A DNA stretch of 64,000 nt from Sinohyriopsis cumingii (GCA_028554795.2 CM068839.1:86263540-86327539), one strand, 5' to 3'; shown: positions 32,096 to 45,569, counted from the stretch's first letter. Notes: generated by a model not told the origin, from the letters alone. Numbers and translations are program-made.

Positions 32096-32948
32096 AACGG
32101 ATAGATAAGGATGAGAAGTACCCTCAGTTCTGTTAAACTAAACCTGAAAGTCACTATCAATATAAGCAATTATATATATGAAATGAACGATTGCCATACT
32201 AAGAATTACACAACAGTGAATCATCATAAATGGATACTACTGCAAGAACCCGTGCCAAGGTATGACTATTCCGGGGTCTATGCCTGCACACCATGTTATG
32301 GTGATACCAAGACTGAAGTCACATTATATCTAGAGTGGAGTTGTAATTGAGTCTGTGATGCAAGAATCTGTAGGCAAGTCATATATGACGAAACTGGCAC
32401 TGCAATGTTCCCGGCTTGTTCTCTGTTGGGCGCTGATGTATAAATAAAGTTAAGTTTCCACATACTGCCAAAAATTACTCTGCAGACACGTATACAGTTC
32501 ATGTAGTTCAATACTGAAGTCAGATGCATATAACCGCTTGCAGTGCACATGCAGTAAACTGATTAAATTAGAAACCAACTCGATACACCAATGAACATTA
32601 GTAAACACAATGCTTAATGCCACCCAATGGCCATGAATCTGATGATCCTGCTCCACAGAACACAGTAAACACACTACTGGTGCAAAACACACCTCACCGC
32701 CGACTGAATCTGATGATCACACTACGCTGAAAACTGCAGAAAGAACACGCACAATTAAACACTTAGAATAATACACAGAATCTGCTTATTCCCTTCCCAG
32801 AATAACTCATGTAAGGAATCTGAATGATCACCTCTGAAAGAATACCAGGACACACGAACTAGTCTATTTGAGAACACACATACATCCATCAGATGCACTT
32901 CTCCGAGAGAAAGGCTTAGTTGAACATGCTCCTATGGTGTTACATCAT
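32096..32948. other. No gene seen; presumed 3' region of the DIRS-like element
   Basis: No ORF with recognisable homology. The segment lies between the recombinase stop and the palindrome cluster. Confidence 0.5.
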
Positions 32949-33857
32949 CTATGAGTGGGTGGCTCCACACATGGCCTGCTGTGCTTGCAGAATGGCGTCA
33001 TTCGAGGTCCGGATATAACGTAAATAAGAATCTGAAGTCCAGCGGCCTAGCGTTTTAACACGGTGGTCCTCGATCCCAGCATTTGCGGCTGTAGTGGCAG
33101 CCCCTATCCGAAAGGAGTGCCCGTTGAATTTGTCTTGTGGATACCCTAGTACGTGCAGGAGCAAACGTAGCTTCTCCAAAAACACTGATCTAGATAGTGG
33201 ATTAATACCATCTGTAGTAAATAGCGGGTCCGAAGGTCTAAGACAACCCATCCTGCTGCGGAGTGCTAGGTACTCGTGCATAGCCCGTAAGGGGCAGGTA
33301 CAGTTATGGACTGCAAAAAGTCTGATCTGCACACCATACCGGAATGGATCTGCCTTTGACGCTCCCAACATTAAAATCCCATTAGAATTATCTGCAGAAA
33401 TAGTAAAGTCACTAATACGTAAGTACTCCATATCCATAGCTGACGTCACCGTAAATTCGCCACAACGTAAAAAGGCAAAGAAAGCTAGTGAAGAATCAGC
33501 AAGCAACATACCATCCACTCAGCGACTAAAGAAACCTTTTTGAAGCAAGGTGCACATGCGCACTAAGATATCGAAGGTAATGGGTAATCTTGAGTTAGGT
33601 GCATTATTCTGCAATTTCTTCACACCCCGCAATACCATTTGCAATCTTGGACAGCACGAATATGACTGGCCATCAAGGGGGTGCTGTATGCCACGTTTTA
33701 CACAGAAATACTTCACACCACACAAATACAGCTTGATAAATGCATAACGAATAGCAATACTCTTGAAGCAATATGCCACAAAACCAACAAGGGCATCCTC
33801 ATCAATTGGTCCTGAAGGTTGATGACTCCTATGATCCCAGCGACCCAACATGACCAA
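32949..33857 (-). pseudogene. Tyrosine recombinase (YR) of the DIRS-like element, split in two frames
   Basis: 33519-33857 encodes the N-terminal helical part. 32949-33518, after a frame break, encodes the catalytic part: FLRCGEF (first Arg), GHSFRIGAATTAANAG (His-x-x-Arg) and LRYIRTS (Tyr nucleophile). The motif set is typical of DIRS recombinases, which integrate a circular DNA intermediate without target duplication. The catalytic residues are all kept, but the frame is broken at about 33519. Confidence 0.85.
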
Positions 33858-33934
33858 AAAATGACAAGGTTTTCCAACCCGTCAAATAGACCGCTTGCTA
33901 TGTGCTGCTTGTAGTAACCTGTCCACAGTTTTGG

Positions 33935-34618
33935 TTAGTAAAATATCAGTTCCTCCAAGACTGGGCATGGGTGTGGAGTTCTCTCTGCAGTTGGAGCCAG
34001 ATGCCAGAATTTTTCCATCTGAAAACGAGAGAGAGCATCTGCAATGAGGTTATCTTTCCCTGGGACATATTCAGCTAGAATTTCACAACAATATTGTGTT
34101 GATATCCAAGTTAAACGCCTGAGCAATTTCATTATCATAGGAGACTTAGATCGACGCTTCATAATTATCTCGACTGTACTGATGTTGTCACAATGGAACA
34201 AAATTTGTTTCCTCTGCCACGTATGGCCCCATATATGGGCTGCAACTACAATGGGGTAAAGTTCCAGCAGGGCCATTGACAACTTGTCTGTGCCTAATAC
34301 ATCTAAATTATCTGGCCACGATCCTTGGAACCATCTGCCTTGGAAAAAAACGCCAAATCCAAGAGTTGATGCTGCATCAGTAAAGAGATCAAAATCTGTA
34401 GCAACCGTAATATTAAAATCCAAGAAAAAAGAAACTCCATTCCATTGAGCCATAAAATCCCCCCACATCTTTAGATCCATTCTATATTCGCTATTTATTT
34501 TTACATGATGATTCAATTCGGTGGTGGTTGTTGACAAGGATATTAGATAGGATGTGAAAGACCAACCTGGGGCGATCACTCGACATGCATAATGTAAATG
34601 GCCTAACAAACTCAGCAA
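33935..34618 (-). pseudogene. RNase H domain of the DIRS-like element
   Basis: Begins in the RT thumb/connection region (LLGHLHYACRVIAPG) and holds RNase H signatures: DAASTLGFG (first Asp), LELYPIVVAA (Glu), HCDNISTVEII (Asp) and VPGKDNLIADALSR (final Asp). This matches the DIRS/Ngaro RNase H. It is separated from the upstream RT frame by a break near 34620-34645. Confidence 0.85.
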
Positions 34619-34645
34619 TTCCCTCTTCGTACAAAACTTCCTTTG

Positions 34646-35496
34646 CTAGAAAGTTTTAAGCAGTGCAGCTAATCTGCTCAACTTATCTTGTGGCAATCTA
34701 GATTCCATTTTTTCAGAGTCCAGAGTTATACCTAAGTATTCCATGACCGGAGACGGGCCTAAAGTCTTATGGGAAGCAATTGGAATAGATAACCTATTGA
34801 AAATCAGTGTGATTAAAGCCATTGTTCTTTCAGCTGGAAAACCAGGCTCATCAATGGACAAGAAATCATCTGGTAAATGCAAAAAACGTGTGAAACCATA
34901 GTTATGTTGGGCTATCCATGCAATTGCTCTGGATAGTGTATCGAAAATCTTAGGACTACTTCTACTACCAAACACTTAGTGTAGAAATAATACTGTTTTC
35001 TCCACTGGACACCGTATAGAGGCCATAATGTTGGGAGTATGGGAATTAGCTTGAATGCATCAGTAATATCAGTCTTACACATATTAGCACCCATTCCTAA
35101 CTGCACCAGAATGTGAATAGCATCATCTATTTTTACGTAGGAGAGTGAAAAATCCTCTTTGCTGATTAAGGCATTGATACTTTCATGCTCAAGAGAACTG
35201 TGTGGAGCCGACAGATCTACTATAAGTCTGTACTTGCCAGAATATTTGCTTTGTACTACGCCCAGGGGGCTAATCCGGAATACAGGAAATGATGGACTTT
35301 CGAAAGGGCCTATGAGGTAATTTTTGGAGAGCTCGTACTCGAGTAATACATCAACTACATCGGGTTGTGATGTCGCTGATACCAAATTTTTACACACCAA
35401 TGAAGAAGTCGGCTGATGAGAAATTCCTGTATGAAAACCATAGCAGAGACCATTTATAAGATAATCCACAAATTCTTGATCTGGATGGTGTTGCAA
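34646..35496 (-). pseudogene. Reverse transcriptase of the DIRS-like element
   Basis: 34912-35496 holds the fingers and first palm motifs (RISPLGVVQSK, YRLIVDLSAPH, KTDITDAFKLIP). The frame then changes near 34970 into 34646-34975 with FGSRSSPKIFD and LHLPDDFLSID, whose DD is the catalytic pair (YxDD equivalent), followed by LGITLDS. A single-base break separates the halves. Confidence 0.85.
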
Positions 35497-35565
35497 TTCT
35501 TCTTGTAATCTAGTGATGTTGATTGGTGTGGTTGCCTGAAATGTGACCGCTATCTCCTGATTTAG

Positions 35566-35943
35566 TCATTGAGGTTTTATAGGTGGTAGGACCTGCTTAG
35601 GCATCAGGTCGCACTTAAGCTGAGAATGAGTTTTTTTGCAAGTCAAGCACACGTGTGCATTACTACAGTTTGCTTGGAAACATCCATTTGTGCCATTGAA
35701 ATTATTACATATTTCTTTCCCTAAGTGTAATATTCTTCTCCGACCTTGTCTATCTATTGGAGTCTGTCTATTCATTAAAGGTCCTTGTCTTGGTTGACAA
35801 ATTGCTGTCTGTGGAGCAAGGTGACAGAAATCTGAATCATGAGCAAAACTCCGGCAATGCTGACATGGAACAACCTTGTAAGCAGACAAGACATATGTTT
35901 GGAGCTTGGGGTCAATTCGGCTCCAATCTACTTTTATATTCAT
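35566..35943 (-). pseudogene. Zinc-finger (gag/RT-linker) ORF of the DIRS-like element
   Basis: A 125-residue ORF with two Cys/His clusters: CQHCRSFAHDSDFCH, and CNNFNGTNGCFQANCSNAHVC followed by C..C....SQLKC. This type of CCCH/CCHC finger region sits between gag and RT in DIRS-like elements of animals. It ends just before the RT frame. Confidence 0.75.
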
Positions 35944-36907
35944 GTAGGTGCAGTAAATGGCTGCTTTGCGTGCAAATTCTTTGTGATATTCGTAGAAAGC
36001 TGCATTTTTATAATTTCTTTTTGATAGAGATCTAATTCTTGAGTTCTGGATGGGAAGGCATCACACATAATAGCCTTGTACCGACTAAACGCCAGTATAA
36101 ACTCGCTAATAGACAAGTTCTTGGACAGCCTATGATCGCCGACCTGTGTTAAATTTGCATTTTGACCCGGAATCTTTCCCACCAATTTCATGCCCCACTG
36201 GCCCGACTGAATGGTTGTCTGCTCTTCAAATTCATGCGGCATGAGAAGTAACGATAAGTTTACGTATTTACCTGCGATGATCTCCTTCCGCAGTTGTACG
36301 CTGACGGGGTCAATATCCGGAAGTGTAGAGATAGGCACGCCATGGTCAGACAAATCGACGAACGCTCCAGCGTGACCAACCTGGTTTCCGTGGCCGACAT
36401 CGCTGTTGCGAGGGTATGAGACTGTGTCTCAGTACAAGGATATCCCGTATGGTTTGACATACTTAACTGTGCTTGCATTTTTATCACTGCTGCTTGGAGA
36501 GATGATACTGCCTCCAATAGAACGGTATCCTTCACATGACACTGGTGTGTTTGTTGTTGTGGATGATTAACTCCGGTGCTAAGAGAACCATCTTGTTGTG
36601 GTTGTTGAGTATTCCTTCCGGTGCTAGGGGCACCACCTATCGGGGACGTAGAACAAGGTATTCTTATTGCACGCGGCTGCGCACTACGTTGACTGGTTCT
36701 CGATGTTGATCGATTGGATGCAAGTAAGGGAATAGCTGCCTCGGTAGATTGCCGCAGGCTAGCCGCTGGCTGGCTGGCAGAAATACTGAGCCCAGGTTCG
36801 TCCAGATAATTGAGCGCGTCTGTAGGTAGTGACGTCATCACGAGCTGCTGCAAACCCTCCCTGCTGGTCATGTTCTGGTGACCATTTAATTTGCCATGGA
36901 GATTCAA
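35940..36907 (-). pseudogene. Gag-like ORF of the DIRS-like element
   Basis: 36260-36907 (Ser/Gln/Pro-rich, then a helical LLEAVSSLQAAVIKMQAQLS) and 35940-36353 (SDHGVPISTLPDIDPVS, LRKEIIAGKYVNLSLLL, RYKAIMC) are overlapping pieces of one gag-like protein joined by a frame break near 36300. The 'I..GKYV.L..LL' block is typical of gag in YR retroelements. Confidence 0.65.
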
Positions 36908-37695
36908 CTTTCAGAAATTTGAAATAGAATCAAAACATTTGGCACAGGTTGCTGCACTTCAGGCATAATGCTCAATCTCCCAGATGCGAAGCCTTCATCA
37001 GAGTGGCTGATAAATTTAGTAACTATGGTAATACCATAGGTCAACAGAATATGACCCCTAAGTTGTTGCCATCAGATCTTCATGTAGGACAGTGGATAAT
37101 CAGATTTAAACTTTGTAAACATTTTGGTTCACAGAAAGCACAGAGCACAAGACAGTTGGATAAAATAAACAGTTTTGTTGAGACATTCAAATGGTAAAGA
37201 CTTTTTTACGTTCTTGGATAAAGTGGGATTTTATTTTTAAAAGGTCGAAGTTTAATTTCCATGGCCAAATTCAAAAGGCTTTGTTATAATGTTTCTTTGT
37301 TACCAGGTTTAATTGGTTATGCGTTTGATTTGTGTGGTCCATCGGAGGAAATTATCTCAATTATACTATTTTAATCACCTGACGTACTGAAGCCAGGTAG
37401 GCAAGGGCAGTCATTTAAATCACAAAGGCACAAAAACACCTTATTCATTACATTAATTTAGAATTTCATGTTACTGATTCAGTGCAATTAAAGTATAAAT
37501 AGAAATGTTTTTGTTTTGTGCTTTGTATCCATTAATTTATAAATTTACCTGTATGTTGAATAATTGAGTACAGTTCATATGGACAGATCTGATTTTCTTT
37601 ATGAACTTATGCATGTCAAACAAGTGATTTTTATGATTCAACAGCTAGTAGATGTATATTTACACTTACTGACTCCTGTAATATGTGTGTGTGTG

Positions 37696-37742
<47 letters not shown>

Positions 37743-38410
37743 AGGCCTTAATAACATCTACAGCTGGCTACCCAATTTCAAAACTGCCTTCCCCCAGTTC
37801 CATGTATGTTTTAGTGGAACACCCTAAATCACAGACTTGTAGAATAATAGCATACATTTTTAAAATAAGATCATTGCAGTCAGATCTGGAAACTGACTTG
37901 TTTGTTCATGTTTAATTTGGACCTGGGTTTTATATAAAGTTCATTGGAGCTGGTCAGGGAACAAGTTAAACTTTTTCAGAAATACCTTAGAGGCATTACA
38001 CAGCCCATGTTTTTCAAACAAAACATCTGCATGATCAAGCCGGTGCTTATTAGCATTTTCTAGAATAAGTGACCATTGAACAAAAACACCCTGAAGACAA
38101 GAGAAACCACAAGTCTCTTGAAATATTCAAACAGCCAGCACAGATATATAAAAAGGAATACTTAGATTCTTTAGGGTAAAAACTGGAAAGGCAACAATTA
38201 CATTTATTGGACACCATGTGTTGATTTAAGTATGTCGCATGACAAGAGTGATGATTGCAATTGCCACTATAAACTGAAGAAACAAAAATAAAAAAGATTG
38301 CACTGAGAAATTTTTCATGAAGCCATTGAGCTCCATGAGGTTTGGAACTGCAGTTTCAAAAACTGTACAGAAGTAGTTATCATCTAAGTGAGCATTACAA
38401 GCATTTTTAG
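36908..38410. other. No gene seen
   Basis: AT-rich noncoding DNA holding the microsatellite at 37684-37738. Confidence 0.6.
37684..37738. repeat. Compound (GT)n(TA)n microsatellite
   Basis: About ten GT units followed by about sixteen AT units. Confidence 0.95.
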
Positions 38411-39167
38411 TTAAACCCTTTACCTCACAGAGCATAGTGACAAAGTACAGCGTGCTATAAATAGAACACATGTTCCCTTGCATTCGCATAGGCCTTCCTG
38501 TGAACTGTTAAGCAATGTAGTGTATGTTACATTTAACAGCAATTTTAACCATTTTACATTTTTGGTACACATATATGTGGAAAAATTTAAGAGTAAAGTC
38601 CGATTGTTATAGCTGTGTAATTATTTTTCACAGAAGAATTTTTTATGTGCTTTAAAATCTTGAGAGAACTCATTCACCGTTATGTCAGTTAGGCTGCGTA
38701 ACCAACCGTAGCTGCCATTTCCCATACTCAAAATTTACATATTTGTCGTCTGCATCTACATCACTAAGTCGTCTGAATTTGATAATTTATAAAAACTAAT
38801 TGCTGCCTACATGAATATCAGAGCCTTTACCTAAGTTAATGAATCTTTCATAGTTGTGATTCTAATCGTGAAAACTTCGTAAGTACTGAATGAAATCTGC
38901 TACCGCCATTTTGGAGAGTGGAGATTACGACCCAGTTACTTTAAATAGCAGATATCGACCAGTGCATAAAAAGTGACCACGTGATCTGGCGTAATTGTCA
39001 TTTGCAGAAAAGAATGTAGTATCTAATAGGGGGGTTTTCCCTGAAGGTCGCGCTACAAAAACCAGCTCAAATGGCTGATGTTTACAGCAGGCGTCAAAAG
39101 GCGCTTCCATCATTCCATGCAAATGGAGTAGAGGTGTCCAAAGACGCTTGCATGAGGTAAAGGGTTA
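38411..39167. mobile_element. Possible piggyBac-type MITE
   Basis: TTAAACCCTTTACCTCA at 38411 is inverted at 39152-39167 as TGAGGTAAAGGGTTAA. TTAA at the borders with CCCTTT inside is the signature of piggyBac-superfamily ends. The left border has one extra A. There is no transposase within the 757 bp, so it would be nonautonomous. Confidence 0.5.
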
Positions 39168-41384
39168 ACATAATATTAGCCTTAGCAGCATCCATCTTTT
39201 ACCATATTTCTGAGCTTTTTAAAGGCATGTTTCCATGTAGACTATAACAGTACATGAAATCTGTTACACCATCTCAATAGTCTAACTTAGAGAAAAATTG
39301 CAACTGCCTTAATGAGGTCTTGCTAGGGTTGGCAGGGTCTGAATAGCTGTTACTGAATGCCTCTAAATGCATGACCAGAGCAAAACATTGGTAGATTGTA
39401 ATTATATGCAATATTTATGTAAATCTGTATTAAAATTTACTAAGAAGCTTTGAAGGGGATGTCAAATTTGTTTTTTCCACTTGCTTGCAAGGATGCTAAA
39501 AGGTTTCTAGTGATAACAACAAAGCTTCAGTAGAACATATCCTTAGAAACATTGTTAACTGTCTAAAACTATCCAAGTGGGGGATGGTAGAGTAAAATTC
39601 CACTATGGGATTTGTATGGTTCATAGCGAAATGACCAAAATATCCCACTGAATGAATAAAGATAATAAATATTAAGCAACCTCTACTTCCTCTCTGCTAA
39701 GGAGAGATCATTGAGTTCCACTCAAACATAAAGTCGGCAAAAAATGTTTAATGAAAGTAACAAGAAGATGTCATCTGTACAAAATACTCATTTGGTTTAA
39801 ACACTGTTTGCTTGCACTCTTGTACAGTATGAAATTGAGACTGAAGTTTATTTCTGAGGGCTTGTGAATAAATAATTTCAGTAAAACGTTTCATAACAAA
39901 ATAGTCATTTCAGTGCTAAAAAGGGAAATATTGGTTGAACATTATAGTGACTCAAACAGATAAAAGTCTCAATATTTGCTTTTGTTTCATTTTAACCAAG
40001 TCTACTAATATGATGTGATATAACTGCAAGAAATTTTGGAATATGAATTTACTAACTCCTGAAAGATGGACACTACAAGATTGCTGAAATGACTACATCT
40101 GCACCAATAAAAAACTGATTTAAATTATCAAAAGAGATTTTTTGACTAGCTTTTCACATAAATAAGGTATAAATGTCCAAAACAATTTTATATCATTATT
40201 ACACTGCCAGTCTAATAATCTTATTATTATTATTATTATGAAAGAAGGCACTAAGACTTTGTTGCAAATTTTCTATGGCTATGACCTTGACCCCACAATT
40301 AAATGGGTTCAGTAATCAAGTCAAAGAATGAATTGTCTTCTGTTTCTTGGTCTTACAAATGCCTCCTTGATGCCTGGCGAGTTAAAATGCACCATCATTA
40401 GCATGTTTTTGGGATGATTTATGAACATCAATGAATGAAGTTCCAGTACACTTTCATATTTTTTCCAAATATTCACTGAAAAAAGGTTTTAAAATAATGC
40501 CTTTAGTCATTTTAGTGGATTTTTCCACCACTTCTGGTACTTTCTTACTCTCTTCTCTTGATCATATATATGATCACATTCTCTCTTCATCTAATTTCTG
40601 ACATTTCAGCAAAAGCTCTACACCCTGTGAAACTTCCATTTTTCCTATTGTCAGTGCACAATGCACTGATGGTTTAATTATCAATGATAAAACTTAAAAA
40701 CATGGCATTCAATTCAGTTTTTCTGACTGAAAATACTAACCGTAAACCCAAATTCTTTAGTTATAATCCAAATCAAAATATGTATGCCATGCTAGTTTCA
40801 CCTGCGCAATGACTGTTTTCATAATTATCACCATAACTTACTAGATCCATGGAGTAACATCTGATATTTCCACTTCAGGCATTTATTGTACCTCATCATG
40901 TGCAGGATGTTGATAGGTATTCAATGAACAAAATAGATCAATTAACCACGAATATCTGATATATATGTTAAATATTTTAGCAAGTAGTGGAAATTTTCAC
41001 TGATTCAATAGATTAGTGATGGCTGGGTTTTTAGTGATCCATCACCAAAATCGCCAACTTCTTGCTAGTGGAATAGCATTAATTTCAAGATCTGCTAATA
41101 ATCATTAATGTGCAAGTAACAATTAAAGTACACCCATGTTTCAGCAAATATTTTTCAATCTTTTTCTGTTACCAGATGTATGCAAATTTTTAAAAATAAA
41201 GGTACGCTATTTGTGGGTTCAATTCGATACTGTTTTTGTCTTTATCAGCATGGAAACACATTCATTCCAAGTATAACTCGATATATATATGTTATACAAT
41301 GAGACCACTCATATGACTTCACTTCAGAGTTCTTTCATATGACATTACATTAGAAAAAATTTGCTAAAGGTCTTTCAAACATGT
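39168..41384. other. No gene seen
   Basis: AT-rich; short (ATT)n near 40221. No exon supported. Confidence 0.6.
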
Positions 41385-41399
41385 CAGCCTTCCCGAAAG

Positions 41400-41490
41400 C
41401 CGTCGGTCCGTCGGACATGACCGACAAATTTTTACCCGGACCGACAGTTTGTTAGTCGGCATCAGACCGACTGTCCGGCAGTTTTCTCAC
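41400..41490. repeat. Left subterminal repeats of the hAT element
   Basis: Repeated GTCGG/CCGAC words (CCGTCGGTCCGTCGGACA, ACCGACAAA, GACCGACAGT, AGTCGGCATCAGACCGACTG) in both orientations, mirrored at the right end. Confidence 0.7.
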
Positions 41491-41613
41491 TCTGCACCGC
41501 TCGAGTAGTCGTTCTTGAATCTAGTTTGTTAAACAGATTTTCATTGGTTACAAGCTTTTGAGCGATCCAATCGCTACGCCTGTTATAAACAGTTATGCGG
41601 CTCACCTGTCATC

Positions 41614-44600
41614 ATGGCATCGTTGAAATATTACGACGGAGCGAAACCAGGGAAAAAAAGAAAACTATCTTATGAAGAATTGAAAGAAAAGAAAAAAGAT
41701 TATGAAAAACATAGAGTTGAAAGAACCTTTAATGATAAATGGAAAGAAAACAGAGACTGGTTAATATTTGATGAAATAAAGCAAGTTATGCAGTGTGCCA
41801 TGTGTCTCAGTTTCTACGGCGAGAAAGCGAGGTCTGATGAAAATTTGCGAAACACAAACGCGTTTATCGTCGGATGTACAAATTTTAGAATGTCAACAAT
41901 AAATGATCATGAACATTCCAAGTCCCACAAAAAAGCATCAGAGTTTGTTTCAGGCAGACAGAAAACTGCTCAGGAAAACTAGGGTCAGAAGCCGGCAAAG
42001 CACTTAGGCAATTAAAGGCAGCTGAAAAAGGTAGATTAGTGCATTTGTTCAGAAATGCACACGCAGTAGCCAAAAATAATCGTCCACTATCAGATTATAC
42101 ATGGCTGTGTGAAATTGACAAAGCTAAACAATTAGACATAGGCAGTACATATATTAATGACAAAGCAGCTGCAGATTTCATACACAGTATAGCACAGACA
42201 GAGAAGCAAAAAACTGTCAATCTTATAGAGTATAATCCATTTTTTGCCTTTATGATGGATGGAAGTACAGATATCTCAGGAGATGAACAGGAGACCATAT
42301 ACATAAGAACTGCAATGAAAGGTGTTGTTAAAGAAAGGTTCCTGAACATCAGCACTCCAAACTCCACAAAGTCTCTGGATCTCTTTGAGAATGTTATGCA
42401 GGTCTTCAAGGAGAACAACATCAATGAAAGTATGATTCATTATAAAAGTTTAACAAATTCTGTAAATTTGATTAAATAAGATCAGATTTTTTTTAATTCT
42501 ACAAAGCAATGATTAAATTTGGTAAAGTGATAATTATTAATAGGTACATTAAAAAACTATTCCAAGAATAAATTAAATTCCTTTATTTGATTAAAGTTAA
42601 GATAAATGTTTTTTTGTACAGATTATTATTATAAAAGTTAGTTTTTTGTGTTTATAGAAAAACTAATCGCTATGGGTAGTGATGGAGCCTCCAATATGAC
42701 AGGAAAACAGTCAGGCTTATCAACGTTGTTGAGGGAACAAGTAAACCCAGAGCTGGTCAATGTGCACTGTCTTTGTCATCGCCTTGAACTTGCCTTCAGA
42801 GATGTTGTTAAGAAAGTAAAACTATATGAAAAACTTATGACACTCCTTATTGGACTCTATTATTTCTACAAGAAAAGTTACAAAAACAAAAAAGGGCTAA
42901 AAACATCCATTGAAGCTATGGGAAAAGGTGTATATCCAACGAAAGTCACTGGTACAAGATGACTGCCTCATTTATTCAGAGCTATTTTTGCATTCTTGAA
43001 GACCTACAGAGCACTGGAAGCTCACTTGTCAACAGCAAGCAATGGCAATGCCAAAGCCGAAGGTCTTCTGAAGCTGATGATCGACAAACAGTTGATGATT
43101 TTTGTATTGTTTCTACAAGTAAGTATCATTCTTAGCATATTAAGAAAAATCATTCAATTAAAATATGTTTAGATTTTGGACTGATAATAAAATTATCCTC
43201 TGCTTTATTGCAGTACACTGTTCCTTTATGATAATTATAGCCAAAAAATTGTAAATTGTTGTAAAACTCTGTTCTTTTTAGGATGCCTTGGAGCCATCAA
43301 TGAGACTTTCACTGAAGTTGCAGAAACCAGAAATGACATTATCAGACAGTTTATGTTGGGTGGAGTCTACTATTGAGCTACTGTCAGAAAAAAAAGAGAA
43401 GTATGTATAGCATATTTGGTGAAAGTGCTTCTGTAGAATGTGAATGTAGTGTTCTGTTTATAAACTGTCAGATATTTGATCACCTTTACACATATAAAAA
43501 TTTTAATTGCTGAAAATTGTTAGAAATTTAAGAATATTCCTTACCCTGAAGTTTGCAGTCTGTCAAGAGTACCATTTGCATGAATATTTTTTAGGACCTG
43601 TGAGGCTATGAATCAGCTTGTTGTTTCTGGAAAATTTGAAGGAATTGCTTTGAAAGGGGCTACTCCAGCAATGAAATATGCAGCTGAAATTTTGCAAGGT
43701 TTCTGTGATGCCATCAAGGAGAGATTCCAGACTGAAGCCAAAAATGTTGTAAATGCTACAAAAATTCTCAGTTTCGGAAGTTGGCCTCTGGCGGGAAGCT
43801 CAGAATTTAAAGGTCTATTTTTGCTGCAGTTGAAAATTTCTACAGTTGACAATGTCTTGCACAGTTTGTATAGCTGTTCAGTTTTGTTGTTACTTGCATG
43901 TGTTTGCCTTTCTACAGTTGGCAGTGTCTTGCACAGATGGTTTATAGCTGTTCAGTTTTGTTGTTTTTTGCATGTGTTTGCCTTTGATGCTGCTTTATTG
44001 GTTGTCACCGTTGTGACAAAATTCAGTTTGTGTTTGCATTTTTGCTTGTTTTATTTTTGTTTCTGTTTCATTTTGTCACACAATTGACAGATTTATGAAC
44101 ATGATCATGTTATGAAGAACTGCTCTACACTATCGCAACAACATGGTTCTTTTGTGTTAACCACTTATTGAAATGGAGTGAAGGAATGTACAGGTATAAA
44201 ATGTGTGGGTTCACATATGTAAGAACTGTTTTTTTTTTCTTTTAAAGATTATGGAAATGAAGATGTGAAACTGGTTTACCACCATTTCCAAAAGAGCCTG
44301 TCACAAGTGGTTCCTGGCATTTCTGCAGACAGTTTGGTCAATGAATGGAACCTTCTAAAGAAACTGGTTAAAAGAAAGTAAGTAATGCTGTTCTAAGTAT
44401 AATTAAGGTTTGTAATAACAATAATTCATCCTTATCATTTTGAATCAAGGAAGCTGAGTTAAAAGAATAAGATGGTTTTTCTCATTTATTAGTTTATCAG
44501 GCTTACATAATATTTAGATCTTGAATTTTCCACTTTATCAATCAGTGTTTATTTATCTTTTAATTACTCTTTGTATTACAGTGATAAAAGGTTTGTTTCA

Positions 44601-45569
44601 ACTATTCCAGGTTTGGTGATATTACATCTCTTTCATGGAGTACTGTGTTCAGGCAGACTACAGATCTCAGCGAGATAATGCTGCTAATTGACCTGATGCT
44701 GACTGTACCATCAACCAGTGTAACCTGCGAGGCAGCATTTTCTCAGCTGAAGCTGTTAAAAACTTGTAGACGATCTCGTTTGGGAACTTCCCTATTGAGT
44801 GACCTGATGATGGTGAAGCTTGAATCCCCAGAAATTGCTGAATTCAACCCTGAAAGTGCTATTGACATTTGGCTGGTAAGCATTATATGTTCAACTATAA
44901 ATTGCAAAGTACTAAAAGCAAATAAAAGTATGTAAAAATGTGCAGAATAATTGACATTATACAAACTGATGCAGTTTTCTTTTTAAAGGACAGGAAACCA
45001 TCAAAGAAACACACATGTTGAATATTTTGTAAATTTCTGTGTTTGAACATTTAGTTTTTGGATTTGGATTAAATTTTGTGGCAGGTGCATTTGAAAAATG
45101 CTCATGTTCCTAATGGTTCTGTAAATTTCAACAATTTCAGGCAGAGTCTGTGATGGAAAGAAATCTTACATACAAGAGAAAGAACAAGAAGGAAACAGTC
45201 TCAGAACCTCAAACATCACAGGAAGTTATCACACTGTCTGACACTGAACAAGTCTCTGAGGCTACTGATGATTCCATCAGGGAACCAGTTGATACACAAC
45301 CATCGACATCACATGTAACAGTTGTTGTTGAAACATCGGTTCCCTCTGGGTCTGTCATGGAAGACCAAGACTTAACCCAGCCTCAAACTGCCAAAGTGGC
45401 TGAAACGGTTTCAGCTATTGATAGTGTATATATGTCACTCGAGATGGAAATTAATAAGCTATGCGATGATGATGATATTAACTTGGACATTGAGGAAGAA
45501 TGTTTAGACTATCAAGATGAACTTGACAATTTTGATAAACTGATCATGTTTACAACAGACTATCAGTGA
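41614..45569 (+). pseudogene. hAT transposase (zinc finger protein 862 / C17orf113-like), 8-exon gene with breaks
   Basis: Exons by GT/AG borders: 41614-42429, 42658-43118, 43282-43400, 43595-43812, 44248-44377, 44611-44875 and 45141-45569; a separate small exon cannot be excluded. The start encodes a basic N-terminus and a BED/TTF-type finger (CAMC, then HEHSKSH). Next come FMMDGSTDISGDEQE (first catalytic Asp region), MGSDGASNMTGKQSG (second), CHRLELAF, and a C-terminal dimerisation segment (TCEAAFSQLKLLKTCRRSRLG). The last exon adds an acidic Ser/Thr-rich tail. Two lesions are visible: a frame change near 41970 (TAG at 41980) and a TGA replacing the expected Trp at about 42960. Cut-and-paste transposase by family. 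Inactive as read, unless these are assembly errors. Confidence 0.8.

Larger units (their letters stand above)
32949..36907 (-). mobile_element. DIRS-like tyrosine-recombinase retroelement, frameshifted
   Basis: Minus-strand order gag, zinc-finger, reverse transcriptase, RNase H, tyrosine recombinase. There is no DDE integrase or aspartic protease, which defines the DIRS order. Only ~80 bp separate the RNase H and recombinase frames, so no methyltransferase domain is present, as in the Ngaro-type branch. At least four frame breaks mean this copy is inactive. Its exact ends were not found. Confidence 0.85.
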
